This document shows positions 1 to 8,719 of a DNA stretch of 64,000 nucleotides, piece after piece (position 1 is the stretch's first letter; every line of letters begins with the position of its first letter). Location: the NCBI GenBank assembly GCA_902793195.1, contig CADBCS010000010.1, positions 1 to 64,000 of the forward strand, given 5' to 3'. Below the pieces are notes generated by a model that was given only the letters and a program-made list of their open reading frames with translations, made no database searches and was not told where the DNA came from. Position numbers and translations under genes: made by a program. Source of the DNA: an uncultured Coriobacteriaceae bacterium (GTDB lineage: Bacteria > Actinomycetota > Coriobacteriia > Coriobacteriales > Atopobiaceae).

Positions 1-912
1 CGGCATGAGGAACAGAGACGTGGTGGCGTTCTCGCGGGCCACGAGCTCTCCCACCTGCGGATCCCAGGCACTCTCGAGCGAGCGCACGCTCGTGGTGCCC
101 ACCGCCACCACGCGATGGCCGGACTCCTTGGTCTTGCGCACCGCGTCGACGACCTCCTGCGACACGTGATAGCGCTCGGTGTGGATGACGTGCTGGGTGG
201 GGTCGTCCTCCTCCACGAGCCGGAAGGTGTCGATGCCCACCTCCAGCTCGACCTCCTGCCAGCGCACTCCCGCCGCCCGCAGCGAGCCGAGCAGCTCGGG
301 CGTAAAGTGAAGGCCTGCCGTGGGTGCCGCCGCGGAATGCTCCTCGTCCATGGCGAAAACCGTCTGGTACTTCTCGGGATCACCCTTGTAGTCGGTTATG
401 TATGGGGGAAGCGGCACGTGCCCCACGGCATGAATCGCCGCGTCGAGCGTCCGTCCCCCCTGGGGGGCAAAGCGCACGAGTCGTCCGCCACGACTTCCCT
501 CCACAAAGTCGAGCACCTCGGCAACAAGCACCACGTCGCTGGTGTCGGGGGCGAGCAACCCTCCCGCCCTAAACAGGATGGTAGCCCCCTGCCGCAGTCG
601 CTTTCCCGGGTGCACGAGGCACTCCCACGTGTTGCCCAGCGCGTCGAGGTCCTCTCGCCGCGTGAGCAGCAGCACCTCGGCCACGCCACCCGTGGGCTTC
701 TTGCCCACCAGTCTCGCGGGCAGCACGCGCGTGCGGTTGGCGACGAGCAGGTCGCCAGGTTCCAAGTAGTCGCCTATGCTGCGGAAGTGTCGGTGCTCGA
801 GCGACCCGTCCTCGCGGTGCAGCACCAGCAGGCGACAGCTGTCACGTGGCTCAGCTGGTGCCTGTGCGATGAGTTCCTCGGGAAGATCGTAGTCAAAGTC
901 AGCCGTTCGCAT
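1..912 (-). CDS. queA: S-adenosylmethionine:tRNA ribosyltransferase-isomerase QueA (3' end outside window)
   Basis: QueA transfers and isomerises the ribosyl group of SAM onto 7-aminomethyl-7-deazaguanine in tRNA, giving epoxyqueuosine, in the cytoplasm. The reverse strand reads without a stop from ATG at 912 to base 1 (304 codons). The N-terminus begins MRTADFDYDLPEELIAQ, followed by LLVANRTRVLPARL, both typical of QueA; near the left edge it reads VVAVGTTSVRSLES, the conserved block of the C-terminal half. The family is about 340-350 aa, so roughly 40 residues lie outside the window. The start overlaps the 3' end of queH by 14 bases, so the two are co-transcribed and probably translationally coupled. 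The product of QueA is the substrate of QueH, which explains the pairing. Confidence 0.95.
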   Translation of the reverse strand, partial: MRTADFDYDLPEELIAQAPAEPRDSCRLLVLHREDGSLEHRHFRSIGDYLEPGDLLVANRTRVLPARLVGKKPTGGVAEVLLLTRREDLDALGNTWECLVHPGKRLRQGATILFRAGGLLAPDTSDVVLVAEVLDFVEGSRGGRLVRFAPQGGRTLDAAIHAVGHVPLPPYITDYKGDPEKYQTVFAMDEEHSAAAPTAGLHFTPELLGSLRAAGVRWQEVELEVGIDTFRLVEEDDPTQHVIHTERYHVSQEVVDAVRKTKESGHRVVAVGTTSVRSLESAWDPQVGELVARENATTSLFLMP

Positions 913-1510
913 GTCGTTGCCGTGCCTTCTCTCTCTTTGCGCGCTTGCGCGCGTCACGTGCCTCGTGTCGTTCGATGGTGGCCTCAGCCGCCGAGAAGCG
1001 ACACCCGCAATAGTTCTGCCTGTACATCCCCAGCTCACGGGACTCCCTGGTTGCCTGCGGGTAGTATGGCCTATAGTCCCTTACCACGGGCTCCAGCCCG
1101 TTCGCGCGCGCCAGCGAGACCAGCAGCTCGCAGCATACGTCGAAGAGCTGGTAGGGAGAGACGGCAAGCGTGGTGGATATGTGCCCGAAGCCCAGGTCCT
1201 TGGCGACCCTGCACGCCTCGGCGAGCCGCAGCGCGTAGCACGCCCTGCAACGACGCTCGCGGTCGAAGGCCGCAGGGGCCACCCCCCGCTCCCATGCCGC
1301 GCGGTCGTCGCCGGCAACGACCACCGGAACGTGGGCGACGTCTTGCGCCCACGTCTGCAACGTGCGCAGGCGCAGGTCATGCTCTGCCACGGGCTGGATG
1401 TTGGGATTGGTCCAGCAGATGGTGGGCGCAAACCCATCCTCCTTCAGCAGACGCAGTGGCTCAAGGGAGCAGGGGCCGCAACAGGCGTGGAGCAGCAGTG
1501 GTGTTGCCAT
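899..1510 (-). CDS. queH: Epoxyqueuosine reductase QueH
   Basis: QueH reduces epoxyqueuosine to queuosine in tRNA, the last step of queuosine synthesis; it is the iron-sulfur alternative to cobalamin-dependent QueG. The 203-aa protein starts MATPLLLHACCGPCS, with the diagnostic HxCCxPC motif. It has a second cysteine pair in RCRACYALRL, a conserved TTLAVSPYQ segment, and YCGCRFS near the C-terminus (the CGC-x-x-S signature). Length matches the family. It lies two bases downstream of thrH and overlaps queA, forming a minus-strand run thrH-queH-queA. The C-terminal tail is very basic (RKRAKREKARQRH). The assignment is secure from the cysteine pattern and the queA neighbour. Confidence 0.94.
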   Translation of the reverse strand: MATPLLLHACCGPCSLEPLRLLKEDGFAPTICWTNPNIQPVAEHDLRLRTLQTWAQDVAHVPVVVAGDDRAAWERGVAPAAFDRERRCRACYALRLAEACRVAKDLGFGHISTTLAVSPYQLFDVCCELLVSLARANGLEPVVRDYRPYYPQATRESRELGMYRQNYCGCRFSAAEATIERHEARDARKRAKREKARQRHANG

Positions 1511-1512
1511 GG

Positions 1513-2118
1513 CTAGTCTGCCAGCGCCGCCCTGAAGGCCGCAAGCAGGTCGTCGAACTCCTCGAACGCAGGTAGGTCGGGGTTGTCCGCCTTTATGGCG
1601 TCCGTGCTGCGGAACAGGAATCCCGCCTTGCTTGCACGAATCATGGAAAGGTCGTTAAAGGAATCGCCCGTCGCTATGGTCTCGAAGCCCATGCCCTGCA
1701 GACCGCGCACCGTGGTGAGCTTCGACTGGGGGCAGCGCATGTGCACGCCCTCGACCATGCCGTCCTCCCCCACCTCGAGCGCATTGCAAAAGAGCGTGGG
1801 CCAGCCCAACTTCCTCATGAGGGGCTTGGCAAACTCCTCGAAGGTGTCGGAGATAATGATCACTTGGCTGATGCTGCGCAACTCATCCAGGAACTCCTTT
1901 GCTCCGGGCAGGGGGTCAATCGTGGTTATGACCTCCTGAATCTGCCTGAGCCCAAGACCATGCTCGCGAAGGATGTCCATGCGATAGGCCATGAGCTTGT
2001 CGTAGTCGGGTTCGTCACGCGTCGTCCTGCGCAACTCGGGAATGCCGGACGCCTCCGAAAAGGCAATCCAGATCTCGGGGACGAGCACGCCCTCCATGTC
2101 CAGGCAACAGACGTTCAT
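1513..2118 (-). CDS. thrH: Bifunctional phosphoserine phosphatase/homoserine phosphotransferase ThrH
   Basis: HAD-superfamily enzyme of 201 aa. The N-terminus NVCCLDMEGVLVPEIWIAF carries the HAD motif I of ThrH (D-x-E-G-V-L-V-P-E rather than DxDGT). Motif II is IIISDTFEEF and the motif IV region is TGDSFNDLSM. ThrH acts on phosphoserine, completing serine synthesis, and can transfer phosphate to homoserine. The window also carries two 3-phosphoglycerate dehydrogenases (27.4-29.8 kb), so a serine route is plausible. ATG at 2118 is preceded by a GGAGAACC ribosome site. It is first in an apparent thrH-queH-queA operon; the metabolic link to queuosine is not obvious, so co-transcription may be incidental. 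Confidence 0.9.
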   Translation of the reverse strand: MNVCCLDMEGVLVPEIWIAFSEASGIPELRRTTRDEPDYDKLMAYRMDILREHGLGLRQIQEVITTIDPLPGAKEFLDELRSISQVIIISDTFEEFAKPLMRKLGWPTLFCNALEVGEDGMVEGVHMRCPQSKLTTVRGLQGMGFETIATGDSFNDLSMIRASKAGFLFRSTDAIKADNPDLPAFEEFDDLLAAFRAALAD

Positions 2119-2208
2119 GGTTCTCCTTCCTCCACAGCACTTGAATGCCTTACTTTACCGCAAATCGCATTTCGGTGCCCCGCACTGGGCCATCTTGGGA
2201 GAAGCGCC

Positions 2209-2742
2209 CTACTCGTCGTAGAACAGCGCGATGCCACGCTCGGTGTCCTCCACCCAGGCGGCCATGGGCTCGCTGGCGATGATGCGCGCGTAGCCCAGGT
2301 CTCCCGTACACCCCGACAGGTGCGCAACGGCGAGGAACCAACCAAGAAGCGGCATTCCGGCAGCCCAGAAGCCACACCCCACCGCAAGCGTAACGAGCAA
2401 CGCGGGGGCAAGCAACACCGCATAGAACCGTCCGCGCGGAAGCAGGGTACCCGGCGCCGACGTATGTAGCATCCAGCCTGTAAAACCAAACGTAACGTGC
2501 GCCGAGAAGCCCGTGACCAGCTTGAAGGCCACCGCATGCACGAGCTCGTGCACCGGCAGCGCCGCCGCGCTCACCGCGACGAGCAGCACGAACCAGAGCA
2601 CGGAGATGTCCTCGTGGGGTATGAGCACCATGCCGCACAGCCCCAGCAGCGTGCCAGCGATGAGGATCAACAGGCTGCCCATGGCCATGTCGGACTGCAG
2701 CGCCCCGTCTCCCAGCAGGTCTATGTCAACGAGCCTTCTCAT
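2209..2742 (-). CDS. DUF3267-type putative zincin membrane protein
   Basis: The 177-aa protein has about four hydrophobic segments (roughly residues 22-42, 48-62, 104-128 and 130-142). A HELVH zinc-binding motif sits at residues 65-69 at the end of the second segment. This layout is that of the DUF3267 family of putative membrane zincins, related to site-2-protease-like enzymes. The substrate is unknown. A third ligand acidic residue may lie in the C-terminal TGDLGYARII region; that is inference. The start is at 2742. It reads in the same direction as the ligase upstream and the thrH operon downstream, with 90-100-base gaps on each side, so it is probably its own unit. Confidence 0.75.
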   Translation of the reverse strand: MRRLVDIDLLGDGALQSDMAMGSLLILIAGTLLGLCGMVLIPHEDISVLWFVLLVAVSAAALPVHELVHAVAFKLVTGFSAHVTFGFTGWMLHTSAPGTLLPRGRFYAVLLAPALLVTLAVGCGFWAAGMPLLGWFLAVAHLSGCTGDLGYARIIASEPMAAWVEDTERGIALFYDE

Positions 2743-2785
2743 GGGCAGTCATGTTAGCAGACTTGCATGAGATATGCCGCCTACC

Positions 2786-2811
2786 AAAAGAGGGGCCCCG
2801 TCGGGAGCCCC
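2786..2811 (-). terminator. Rho-independent terminator of the MetRS gene
   Basis: On the minus strand, GGGGCT and GGCCCC pair around an eight-base loop and are followed by TCTTTT. It lies 32 bases after the stop codon at 2843. Confidence 0.7.
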
Positions 2812-2842
2812 CGTCAGCGTTGCCGGCACGAAGACGCTTGCG

Positions 2843-4867
2843 TCACTTGCGCCCCTTGACCTGGCTCTCGTGCTTCTGGAAGAAGTCGAATCGCGGGGGA
2901 AGCTCGACGATTGCGTGCTCCTCCGGCGTCTTGCCCTCGAGCGCGGCGAGCTCGCGCGGGCCGTCGAATGCATGCTCCCAGCTAAAGAACAGCTCCTTGT
3001 CAAAGGCGAGGTGCTCGCAGATACTCTCGCAACCCCACGGCGCGCAGGGGTGCATAAGCAGCGTTACGGTGCGCAATGCCACGAACGCGTCTGCGAGCGC
3101 CTGGTCGTATGCCGCGTCATCTCCCCTCGCGGCCTTGCTCGCGTCTCCCCAACGCTTGTTGGCCGCGCGCGCGTACTCCTCGGCCACCGAGAGCGCACCA
3201 TGGGCGTCGAACACGTACGCGCAGCGCTCGAAGGCGAGCGTGGCCTCGGTCGCCTCGTCCACGACCTCGGGATGCGGCTCTGCCACGGGCAGGTGACCGC
3301 CACAGGCGTTGGCGGCGCCATACATGCAGCTGCGGGCAAGGCGATTGAAGATGTTGGTGAGGAAGGCGCTCTCCTTGAGGGCGGGATCGGCGACACGCGG
3401 GTCGTCTTTTACCAGCACCTCCTCCCCGGTCTTCTTGTTCTTGTGGCTCACGCTCGTGTCGAACGCCTTGGGCGAGAAGCTCACGGCCTTCTGATCGAGT
3501 CCCAGGGAGAGCCAGTGCGAGCGCAGCTGCTCCGGCGTGTAGAAGTCGAGCAGCTCGGCGGCCATGGGAGGGACGATCTTGCCCGAGCTCGAAGCCTTCT
3601 TGTTCATAAACAGGATGTGGTGGTTGGCGATGGGCGTGTCCTGGAAAAGACCCCAGTCGAGTGCCTCCCACAGCGCGGGCTGTGCAACGCAGTAGAAGAA
3701 GATGTTGTCCTGCCCAATGAACTGATATACCTTTGCGTCGTCCGAGCACCACCAGTCGCGCCAGTCAACGGAGCTGTAGCGCCCCGCGGGAGCGGTGGCG
3801 AGCACCGTCTGTACAAACGAGATGGGAGCCCACAGGCTCTCGGGCCAACACCACACGGTGAGGTCGTGGGTGTCGTCCATGTTGGGCGCGGGGACACCCC
3901 AGTCGATGTTGCCCGTAATGCGGAACGGCAGCAGCGTCTTGCCGGTACGGTAGCGCACCCCAGCAGCCTCGAGCACGGCGCGCGCCGCGTCACGCTCGCG
4001 CCAGGTGGCAAACTCGACGCTAAATGACTGCTGGTTGCCCTCCGGCTCATGCAACGTGTGTGCGGGAAGCTGGGCCGCCGCGGCGTCGAACGCCTCGCGG
4101 AACTTGTTCTGCACGTAAATCACCGGCGCCGCGAGCGACTCGCGCACAGTCTTGGTAACCACCGGTCGTATCTGCGGATCGACGTCCCACTCGTCCATGA
4201 GCCGCTCGAGCTCCTCCTTGAACGCAGGGAGGTCGAAGTACCAGTTGTCCACCGGACGCAGGTCGGGAGTGGTGCCCGTGAGCTGTGACACCGGCTTGAT
4301 GAGCTCCTCAGGGTCGAACTGGTGGCCGAGGTCGCACTCGTCCGCATAGGCTTTCTCGCTCTTGCAGCCGCGCACGGGACAGTGACCCTGGACCTGGCGA
4401 CCGTTGAGGAACTGGCCGGCCTCCACGTCGAAGAACTGGCGCGTGGAGAGCTTGAGCATGTGGCCGCGCTCGTACAGGCGACGGATGAGCTCATCGGTGA
4501 GCTGCGCATGGAAGGACGCCGCAGGCTCCAGGCCAGAGCCCGCATACAGGTCGAGAGAGATGCCATATGCATCGAGAGCCACCTTCTGCGCCTCGTGATT
4601 CTCGCTCACGTAGTCGGTTATCGTCCCCTCGTAGCCCTTCTCGGCGCGCTTGCGATACCCCTCCATGATGGGCGAGCCGTAGCAGTCGGTGCCGCTCACA
4701 AAGATCACGTTCTGGCTGCCAATGCGGTCGCGCAGGAACCTGGCAAAGAAGTCTGCGGGCACGAAGACGCCACCAATGTGGCCAAAGTGCAGGTTCTTGT
4801 TGCCATAGGGCATGCCGCCGGTGACGACGGCTCGCGCGGGAAAGGTGGGACGGGAATCGGAGGCCAT
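2843..4867 (-). CDS. metG: Methionyl-tRNA synthetase-type class I tRNA ligase with altered KMSKS
   Basis: Class I aminoacyl-tRNA synthetase of 674 aa, closest to MetRS, which charges tRNA-Met. Start chosen at 4867 because GAGAGGAGAACC directly precedes the ATG; the open frame extends 18 codons further up without a ribosome site. The HIGH signature is HFGH at residues 27-30. The knuckle insertion has CPVRGCKSEKAYADEC followed by DLGH, so the fourth zinc ligand is probably His. NWYFDLPAFKEEL and GNIDWGVPAPN are MetRS blocks. The KMSKS loop is KKASSSGK (KASSS at 424-428): Met and the second Lys are missing. No C-terminal tRNA-binding (EMAP) domain is evident. It may be the only MetRS or a divergent paralogue; the window cannot tell. 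Confidence 0.82.
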   Translation of the reverse strand: MASDSRPTFPARAVVTGGMPYGNKNLHFGHIGGVFVPADFFARFLRDRIGSQNVIFVSGTDCYGSPIMEGYRKRAEKGYEGTITDYVSENHEAQKVALDAYGISLDLYAGSGLEPAASFHAQLTDELIRRLYERGHMLKLSTRQFFDVEAGQFLNGRQVQGHCPVRGCKSEKAYADECDLGHQFDPEELIKPVSQLTGTTPDLRPVDNWYFDLPAFKEELERLMDEWDVDPQIRPVVTKTVRESLAAPVIYVQNKFREAFDAAAAQLPAHTLHEPEGNQQSFSVEFATWRERDAARAVLEAAGVRYRTGKTLLPFRITGNIDWGVPAPNMDDTHDLTVWCWPESLWAPISFVQTVLATAPAGRYSSVDWRDWWCSDDAKVYQFIGQDNIFFYCVAQPALWEALDWGLFQDTPIANHHILFMNKKASSSGKIVPPMAAELLDFYTPEQLRSHWLSLGLDQKAVSFSPKAFDTSVSHKNKKTGEEVLVKDDPRVADPALKESAFLTNIFNRLARSCMYGAANACGGHLPVAEPHPEVVDEATEATLAFERCAYVFDAHGALSVAEEYARAANKRWGDASKAARGDDAAYDQALADAFVALRTVTLLMHPCAPWGCESICEHLAFDKELFFSWEHAFDGPRELAALEGKTPEEHAIVELPPRFDFFQKHESQVKGRK

Positions 4868-5195
4868 GGTTCTCCTCTCGTGGGCTTTGCGTTCAACGCA
4901 GGTGATTATCCCACAACGCACCCGCGTGATGGTAGCTCAACCAGACGGATGAGGATTCTCATGGACCATATAGTATCCGTATTTACTACCATCGTCTGCG
5001 TCTTGATAGCATAACTGGACGGTTAGCAGGCCCCAGTGTCCCCGATCCGTCCGGTCGTGCTACCAAGGGTCACCACATGGCAGCCATTTCGACGATTGGA
5101 ACGACACTCCTCGCTCCTCCAGCTCGAGAGCGCTCCCACACCCTAGCTTTCGCTAAGATGGAGGCATCGACAACGTCTCCTGGGAGGAGGAACCC

Positions 5196-6035
5196 ATGCA
5201 ACCCATGCCACCAAGACCCTATCGAGCCAAGCCGCGCACGCTGGTCCAGGCGCCGATGTCGTTTGCACAACGCGTGAGCACGCCCGACGGGGCCCTTCTT
5301 GCCACCTTCGTGTACGGAAGGCTTCGCCCAGGGTCCGTGCCCGTGCTCGTGTTGCACGGCAACGGCGGAACACACTACACGTTCGACGCCGTCATCGGTC
5401 GCCTGCTGGACGCGGGCCTCGCGGTAATCGCTGTGGACGCGCGCGCCCAGGGCCAATCCACCCGCGGCACCGCCGCGCTCACCTACGAGCAGATGGCGGA
5501 AGACGCGCTCGTCGTGCTCGATGCGCTTGGTGTGGAGCGGGCGCACGTCCTGGGCCATTCCGATGGCGGCATCGAGGCCCTGCTGCTCGCACGAGACCAC
5601 GGTGACCGCGTGGCGTCAATCGTGGCCGGCGGGGCGAACCTCACGCCCGAGGGCGTTGTGGACGAGTGGGACACGCAGGGGTCCGTGCGGGCGAATCGGG
5701 ACTGGGCGTCCTGGCTGGCGCAGGGCGACCTCCCCTCCTCCATCGACCCCACGCTGCTGCCAAGCACCGAGGAGGCGCTACTCGACGCCGAGCTGCTGCA
5801 GCTCATGCTCGACGAGCCGCACATCGAGGCCTCCTCGCTGGCCTCCATCTCGTGTCCGGCCTGCGTGCTCGTGGGTGAGCACGACTGCATCACGCCCGAG
5901 GAGACCAATGCCATCGCGGACGGCATACCAAGCGCACGTCTGGTTACGGTTCCGGGCGTCGGCCACAGCCTTCCCCGCCAGGCACCCGACAGCGTGGCGC
6001 TGCAGGTGCTCACCAACGTGATGCTCGCTCGGTAA
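5196..6035 (+). CDS. Alpha/beta hydrolase
   Basis: The 279-aa cytoplasmic protein has the alpha/beta hydrolase fold. The oxyanion segment is LHGNGGTHYTF (residues 53-63). The nucleophile elbow is GHSDGG with Ser122; the likely acid is Asp230 in GEHDCITPEE and the base is His257 in GVGHSLP. The substrate is not predictable; the spacing of the triad and length fit esterases and haloperoxidase-like hydrolases. ATG at 5196 follows a strong GGGAGGAGGAACCC site; a second in-frame ATG lies three codons later. It stands alone between the divergent MetRS gene and the downstream marR unit. Confidence 0.85.
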   Translation: MQPMPPRPYRAKPRTLVQAPMSFAQRVSTPDGALLATFVYGRLRPGSVPVLVLHGNGGTHYTFDAVIGRLLDAGLAVIAVDARAQGQSTRGTAALTYEQMAEDALVVLDALGVERAHVLGHSDGGIEALLLARDHGDRVASIVAGGANLTPEGVVDEWDTQGSVRANRDWASWLAQGDLPSSIDPTLLPSTEEALLDAELLQLMLDEPHIEASSLASISCPACVLVGEHDCITPEETNAIADGIPSARLVTVPGVGHSLPRQAPDSVALQVLTNVMLAR

Positions 6036-6168
6036 CCTCTGGACAAATACAAGAGAGCAGTAGCCTCTTCCAGCGGATCGCGATGAGCCCGAAGCATGAC
6101 ACCGCCTGGACGTACACCACGTCTGGCAAGACCTTATGCTGCGGCACGGTCTTACCGTGCAGTTGCAA

Positions 6169-6246
6169 AAAAGTGGACAATCGTTGCATCAATTTCGGTA
6201 TTGCCGCAGGATTTGACTCGATGTGACAAAACGATTGTCCACTTTT
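6169..6246. repeat. 17-bp perfect inverted repeat, 44-base spacer
   Basis: AAAAGTGGACAATCGTT at 6169-6185 is matched exactly by its reverse complement at 6230-6246. A separate short hairpin (GCACGGT/ACCGTGC, three-base loop) lies just upstream at 6144-6160. The 354-base gap between the hydrolase and marR holds no convincing gene, so this structure and the marR operator are its only visible contents. It could be an operator pair, a structured leader or a relic of a small mobile element. Confidence 0.7.
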
Positions 6247-6314
6247 CTGGTAGAGGAGCGTTTCCCACCGTCGTTCGAGCGGGTCATCATCCATGCCGAT
6301 GCAGCTGACGCTGT

Positions 6315-6381
6315 CCAATTCGTTAGGTGCTTGACAAATGCCACAGGAGGAATAGTATTAGTTCGGCACCTAACGAATTGG
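6315..6381 (+). promoter_or_regulatory. marR promoter inside a 16-bp inverted-repeat operator
   Basis: CCAATTCGTTAGGTGC (6315-6330) is repeated in perfect inverted orientation at 6366-6381. Between the arms lie TTGACA (-35, 6331-6336) and TAGTAT (-10, 6353-6358) with a 16-base spacer. The second arm abuts the GGAGG ribosome site of marR. The core GTTAGGTGC/GCACCTAAC resembles MarR-family half-sites, so autorepression of the marR-exporter operon is likely (inference). Confidence 0.75.
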
Positions 6382-6389
6382 AGGCATGC

Positions 6390-6815
6390 ATGACAAGGGA
6401 TATCCTGCGTGCCCTCGGGTTCTTTGGCCACTACCTCCACGTTCACGCAGGCGGGCGTGGCGGCAAGCAGTTCGTGCTCGCCACCCTGCACAAGAACGGA
6501 GGCCAACTCACCCAGCGGGAGTTGCTGGAGCGCACCAACATCAGTCCGGCGGCTCTCAGCGAAGTGGTTGCCAAACTCGAGGGCGAGGGGCTCATCGTGC
6601 GTGAGCCATACGAGCACGACCGCAGACAGCTTCTCATAGAGCTTACTCCTCAGGCGGAGGCGCATGCCCTACGAATGTGCCGCGAACGCGAGGCGTTCGA
6701 GCGTAACGCCCTCTCGTGCCTGACGCTGGAGGAGCAGGAGCAGCTCAAGGAGCTACTGGACAGGCTCTCAGAACATTGGAAGCAACTGGAGCAATCAGAG
6801 GAGGCGACTGCATGA
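6390..6815 (+). CDS. MarR-family transcriptional regulator
   Basis: The 141-aa winged-helix repressor-type protein contains the MarR core: QLTQRELLERTNISPAALSEVVAKLE (recognition helix region), then the wing GLIVREPYEHDRRQLLIELT, and a C-terminal dimerisation helix. ATG at 6390 has GGAGG five bases upstream; the frame is open further upstream but that would place the start inside the operator. The gene ends in an ATGA overlap with the ABC exporter subunit that follows, so regulator and exporter are one operon. MarR proteins of this arrangement usually release DNA when bound by the exporter's substrate; the ligand here is unknown. Confidence 0.9.
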   Translation: MTRDILRALGFFGHYLHVHAGGRGGKQFVLATLHKNGGQLTQRELLERTNISPAALSEVVAKLEGEGLIVREPYEHDRRQLLIELTPQAEAHALRMCREREAFERNALSCLTLEEQEQLKELLDRLSEHWKQLEQSEEATA

Positions 6816-8719
6816 GCAAGGACGAATCGCGTACCATGCCCGACCTTTCGCTCAAGGACATCGTCAAGACGATTGGCAAGTCCGTGCGGGAGCACAAGAG
6901 GGACTCGATACGAGCACCCATCTACGTGACGGGCGAGGTCATCATCGAGTGCATCATCCCCTTCATCACCTCGCAGCTCATCAACGACATGCAGGATGGT
7001 ACCGAGATGCGCACCATCGCCATCTACGGCGCAATCCTCGCGGGGCTCGCCTGCCTGTCTCTGTTCTGTGGCATACGGGCGGGATTCGCCTGCTCGGTTG
7101 CCGCCACCGGACTGGCTCGGAACCTTCGACACGACATGTTCTCCGCCATCCAACGGTTCTCGTTCTCCAACATCGACCGCTTCTCCACCAACTCGCTGGT
7201 CACACGCCTCACCACCGACACGCAGAACGTGCAGATGGCCTACATGCAGCTCATCCGCTCGGCCGTACGCTCACCGCTCATGATCATCTTCGCTGCGGTG
7301 ATGGCCTTTGTCTCGGGTGGCATCATGGCGATTCTCTATGTAATTATCTCGGTGTTGCTGGGCTTGGGCCTCCTTGGCATCGCCCGCTTCGTGATGCCCG
7401 TCTTCCGCCGCATCTTCCGCAAGTACGACAACCTCAACGAGTCCGTGGAGGAAAACGTCTCGGGCATCCGCGTGGTAAAGAGCTTCGTGCGCGAGGAGCA
7501 CGAGAAGGAGAAGTTCGAGCGTGCCTCGGGAGACCTCTTCCACGACTTCTGGGGTGCCGAGCGCATCCTCGCATGGAACCAGCCGCTCATGACCTTTGCC
7601 GTGGACGTTATCTTTACGTCGGTCATCTTCTTCGGCAGCCAAACCATCGTGACCTCAGCAGGCCAGGCCATGCAGGTCGGCCAGATGTCCGCCCTCATCA
7701 CCTACGGCTTCTCGATGCTCATCAGCCTCATGATGCTCTCCATGATCTTTGTCATCGTCACCATGAGCGAGGAGAGTGCGAGGCGCATCTGCGAGGTGCT
7801 CCTGGAGGAGCCCGACCTCAAGAATCCAGAGAACCCCATCTTTGAGGTGCCGGACGGCTCCGTGGATTTTGACAGCGTGAGCTTTCGCTACAACGAGTCG
7901 GCCGATCGCATGGCACTTGCCAACATAGACCTGCACATCAGAAGTGGCGAGGTGATTGGCGTTATCGGCGGTACGGGCTCGTCCAAGTCGACGCTCATCC
8001 AGCTCATCAGCCGCCTGTACGACGCAACCGAGGGAACCGTGCGTGTGGGTGGAATCGACGTGCGAGACTACGACATGGACACGCTGCGCAACGAGGTCGC
8101 GGTGGTCCTGCAGCGCAACGTGCTCTTCTCGGGCACCATCAAGGAGAACCTGCGTTGGGGCGACCCGAATGCAACCGACGAGGAGCTGGTGGAGGCCTGC
8201 AAGCTCGCCCAGGCCGACGAGTTCGTGCAGCTGCTCCCCAACAAGTACGACACCTACATCGAGCAGGGCGGGACCAACGTGTCCGGCGGGCAGAAGCAAC
8301 GCCTGTGCATCGCGCGCGCCCTGCTCAAGAAGCCCAAGATCCTCATCCTCGACGACTCCACGAGCGCCGTCGACACCAAGACCGACAAGAGCATACGGGC
8401 GGGCTTTAGGAGCTACATCCCCCAGACCACCAAGATCATCATCGCCCAGCGCACGGGATCGGTGGAGGATGCCGACCGCATCATCGTTATGGACAACGGG
8501 CGCATCGACGCCGTGGACACGCCCCAGAACCTGCTTCGCAACAACGCCATCTACCGCGAGATCTACCAGACGCAGAACAAGGCGAGCCACGACGAGATGA
8601 TGGAGGACGTGGGCGACGAGCTCGAGGCCTTCGACGCGTTGCTGGCCGAACGCAACAAGGAGCTGATGAGCACCTTCGATGACTCGGTTGCAGGAAAGGG
8701 GGTCGATGCACATGAGTAA
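6812..8719 (+). CDS. ABC exporter subunit with degenerate ATP site (TM287/BmrC-like)
   Basis: The 635-aa half-transporter has an N-terminal six-helix exporter domain (about residues 20-330) fused to an ATPase domain. Walker A reads GGTGSSKST near residue 386, the signature is VSGGQKQR, Walker B reads LILDDSTSAVD near 512 with Asp replacing the catalytic Glu, and the H-loop His is Gln (IIAQR). This is the pattern of the non-catalytic subunit in heterodimeric multidrug exporters such as TM287/TM288. Start at 6812 (ATGA overlap with marR). The next gene supplies the catalytic subunit. It probably exports drugs or other amphiphiles under MarR control; the substrate is inferred only by class. Confidence 0.93.
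   Translation: MSKDESRTMPDLSLKDIVKTIGKSVREHKRDSIRAPIYVTGEVIIECIIPFITSQLINDMQDGTEMRTIAIYGAILAGLACLSLFCGIRAGFACSVAATGLARNLRHDMFSAIQRFSFSNIDRFSTNSLVTRLTTDTQNVQMAYMQLIRSAVRSPLMIIFAAVMAFVSGGIMAILYVIISVLLGLGLLGIARFVMPVFRRIFRKYDNLNESVEENVSGIRVVKSFVREEHEKEKFERASGDLFHDFWGAERILAWNQPLMTFAVDVIFTSVIFFGSQTIVTSAGQAMQVGQMSALITYGFSMLISLMMLSMIFVIVTMSEESARRICEVLLEEPDLKNPENPIFEVPDGSVDFDSVSFRYNESADRMALANIDLHIRSGEVIGVIGGTGSSKSTLIQLISRLYDATEGTVRVGGIDVRDYDMDTLRNEVAVVLQRNVLFSGTIKENLRWGDPNATDEELVEACKLAQADEFVQLLPNKYDTYIEQGGTNVSGGQKQRLCIARALLKKPKILILDDSTSAVDTKTDKSIRAGFRSYIPQTTKIIIAQRTGSVEDADRIIVMDNGRIDAVDTPQNLLRNNAIYREIYQTQNKASHDEMMEDVGDELEAFDALLAERNKELMSTFDDSVAGKGVDAHE

Noticed and set aside
6010..6318. 102-codon minus-strand frame between hydrolase and marR
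   Set aside because: No family, no ribosome site, and it runs through the inverted repeats and the end of the hydrolase gene.
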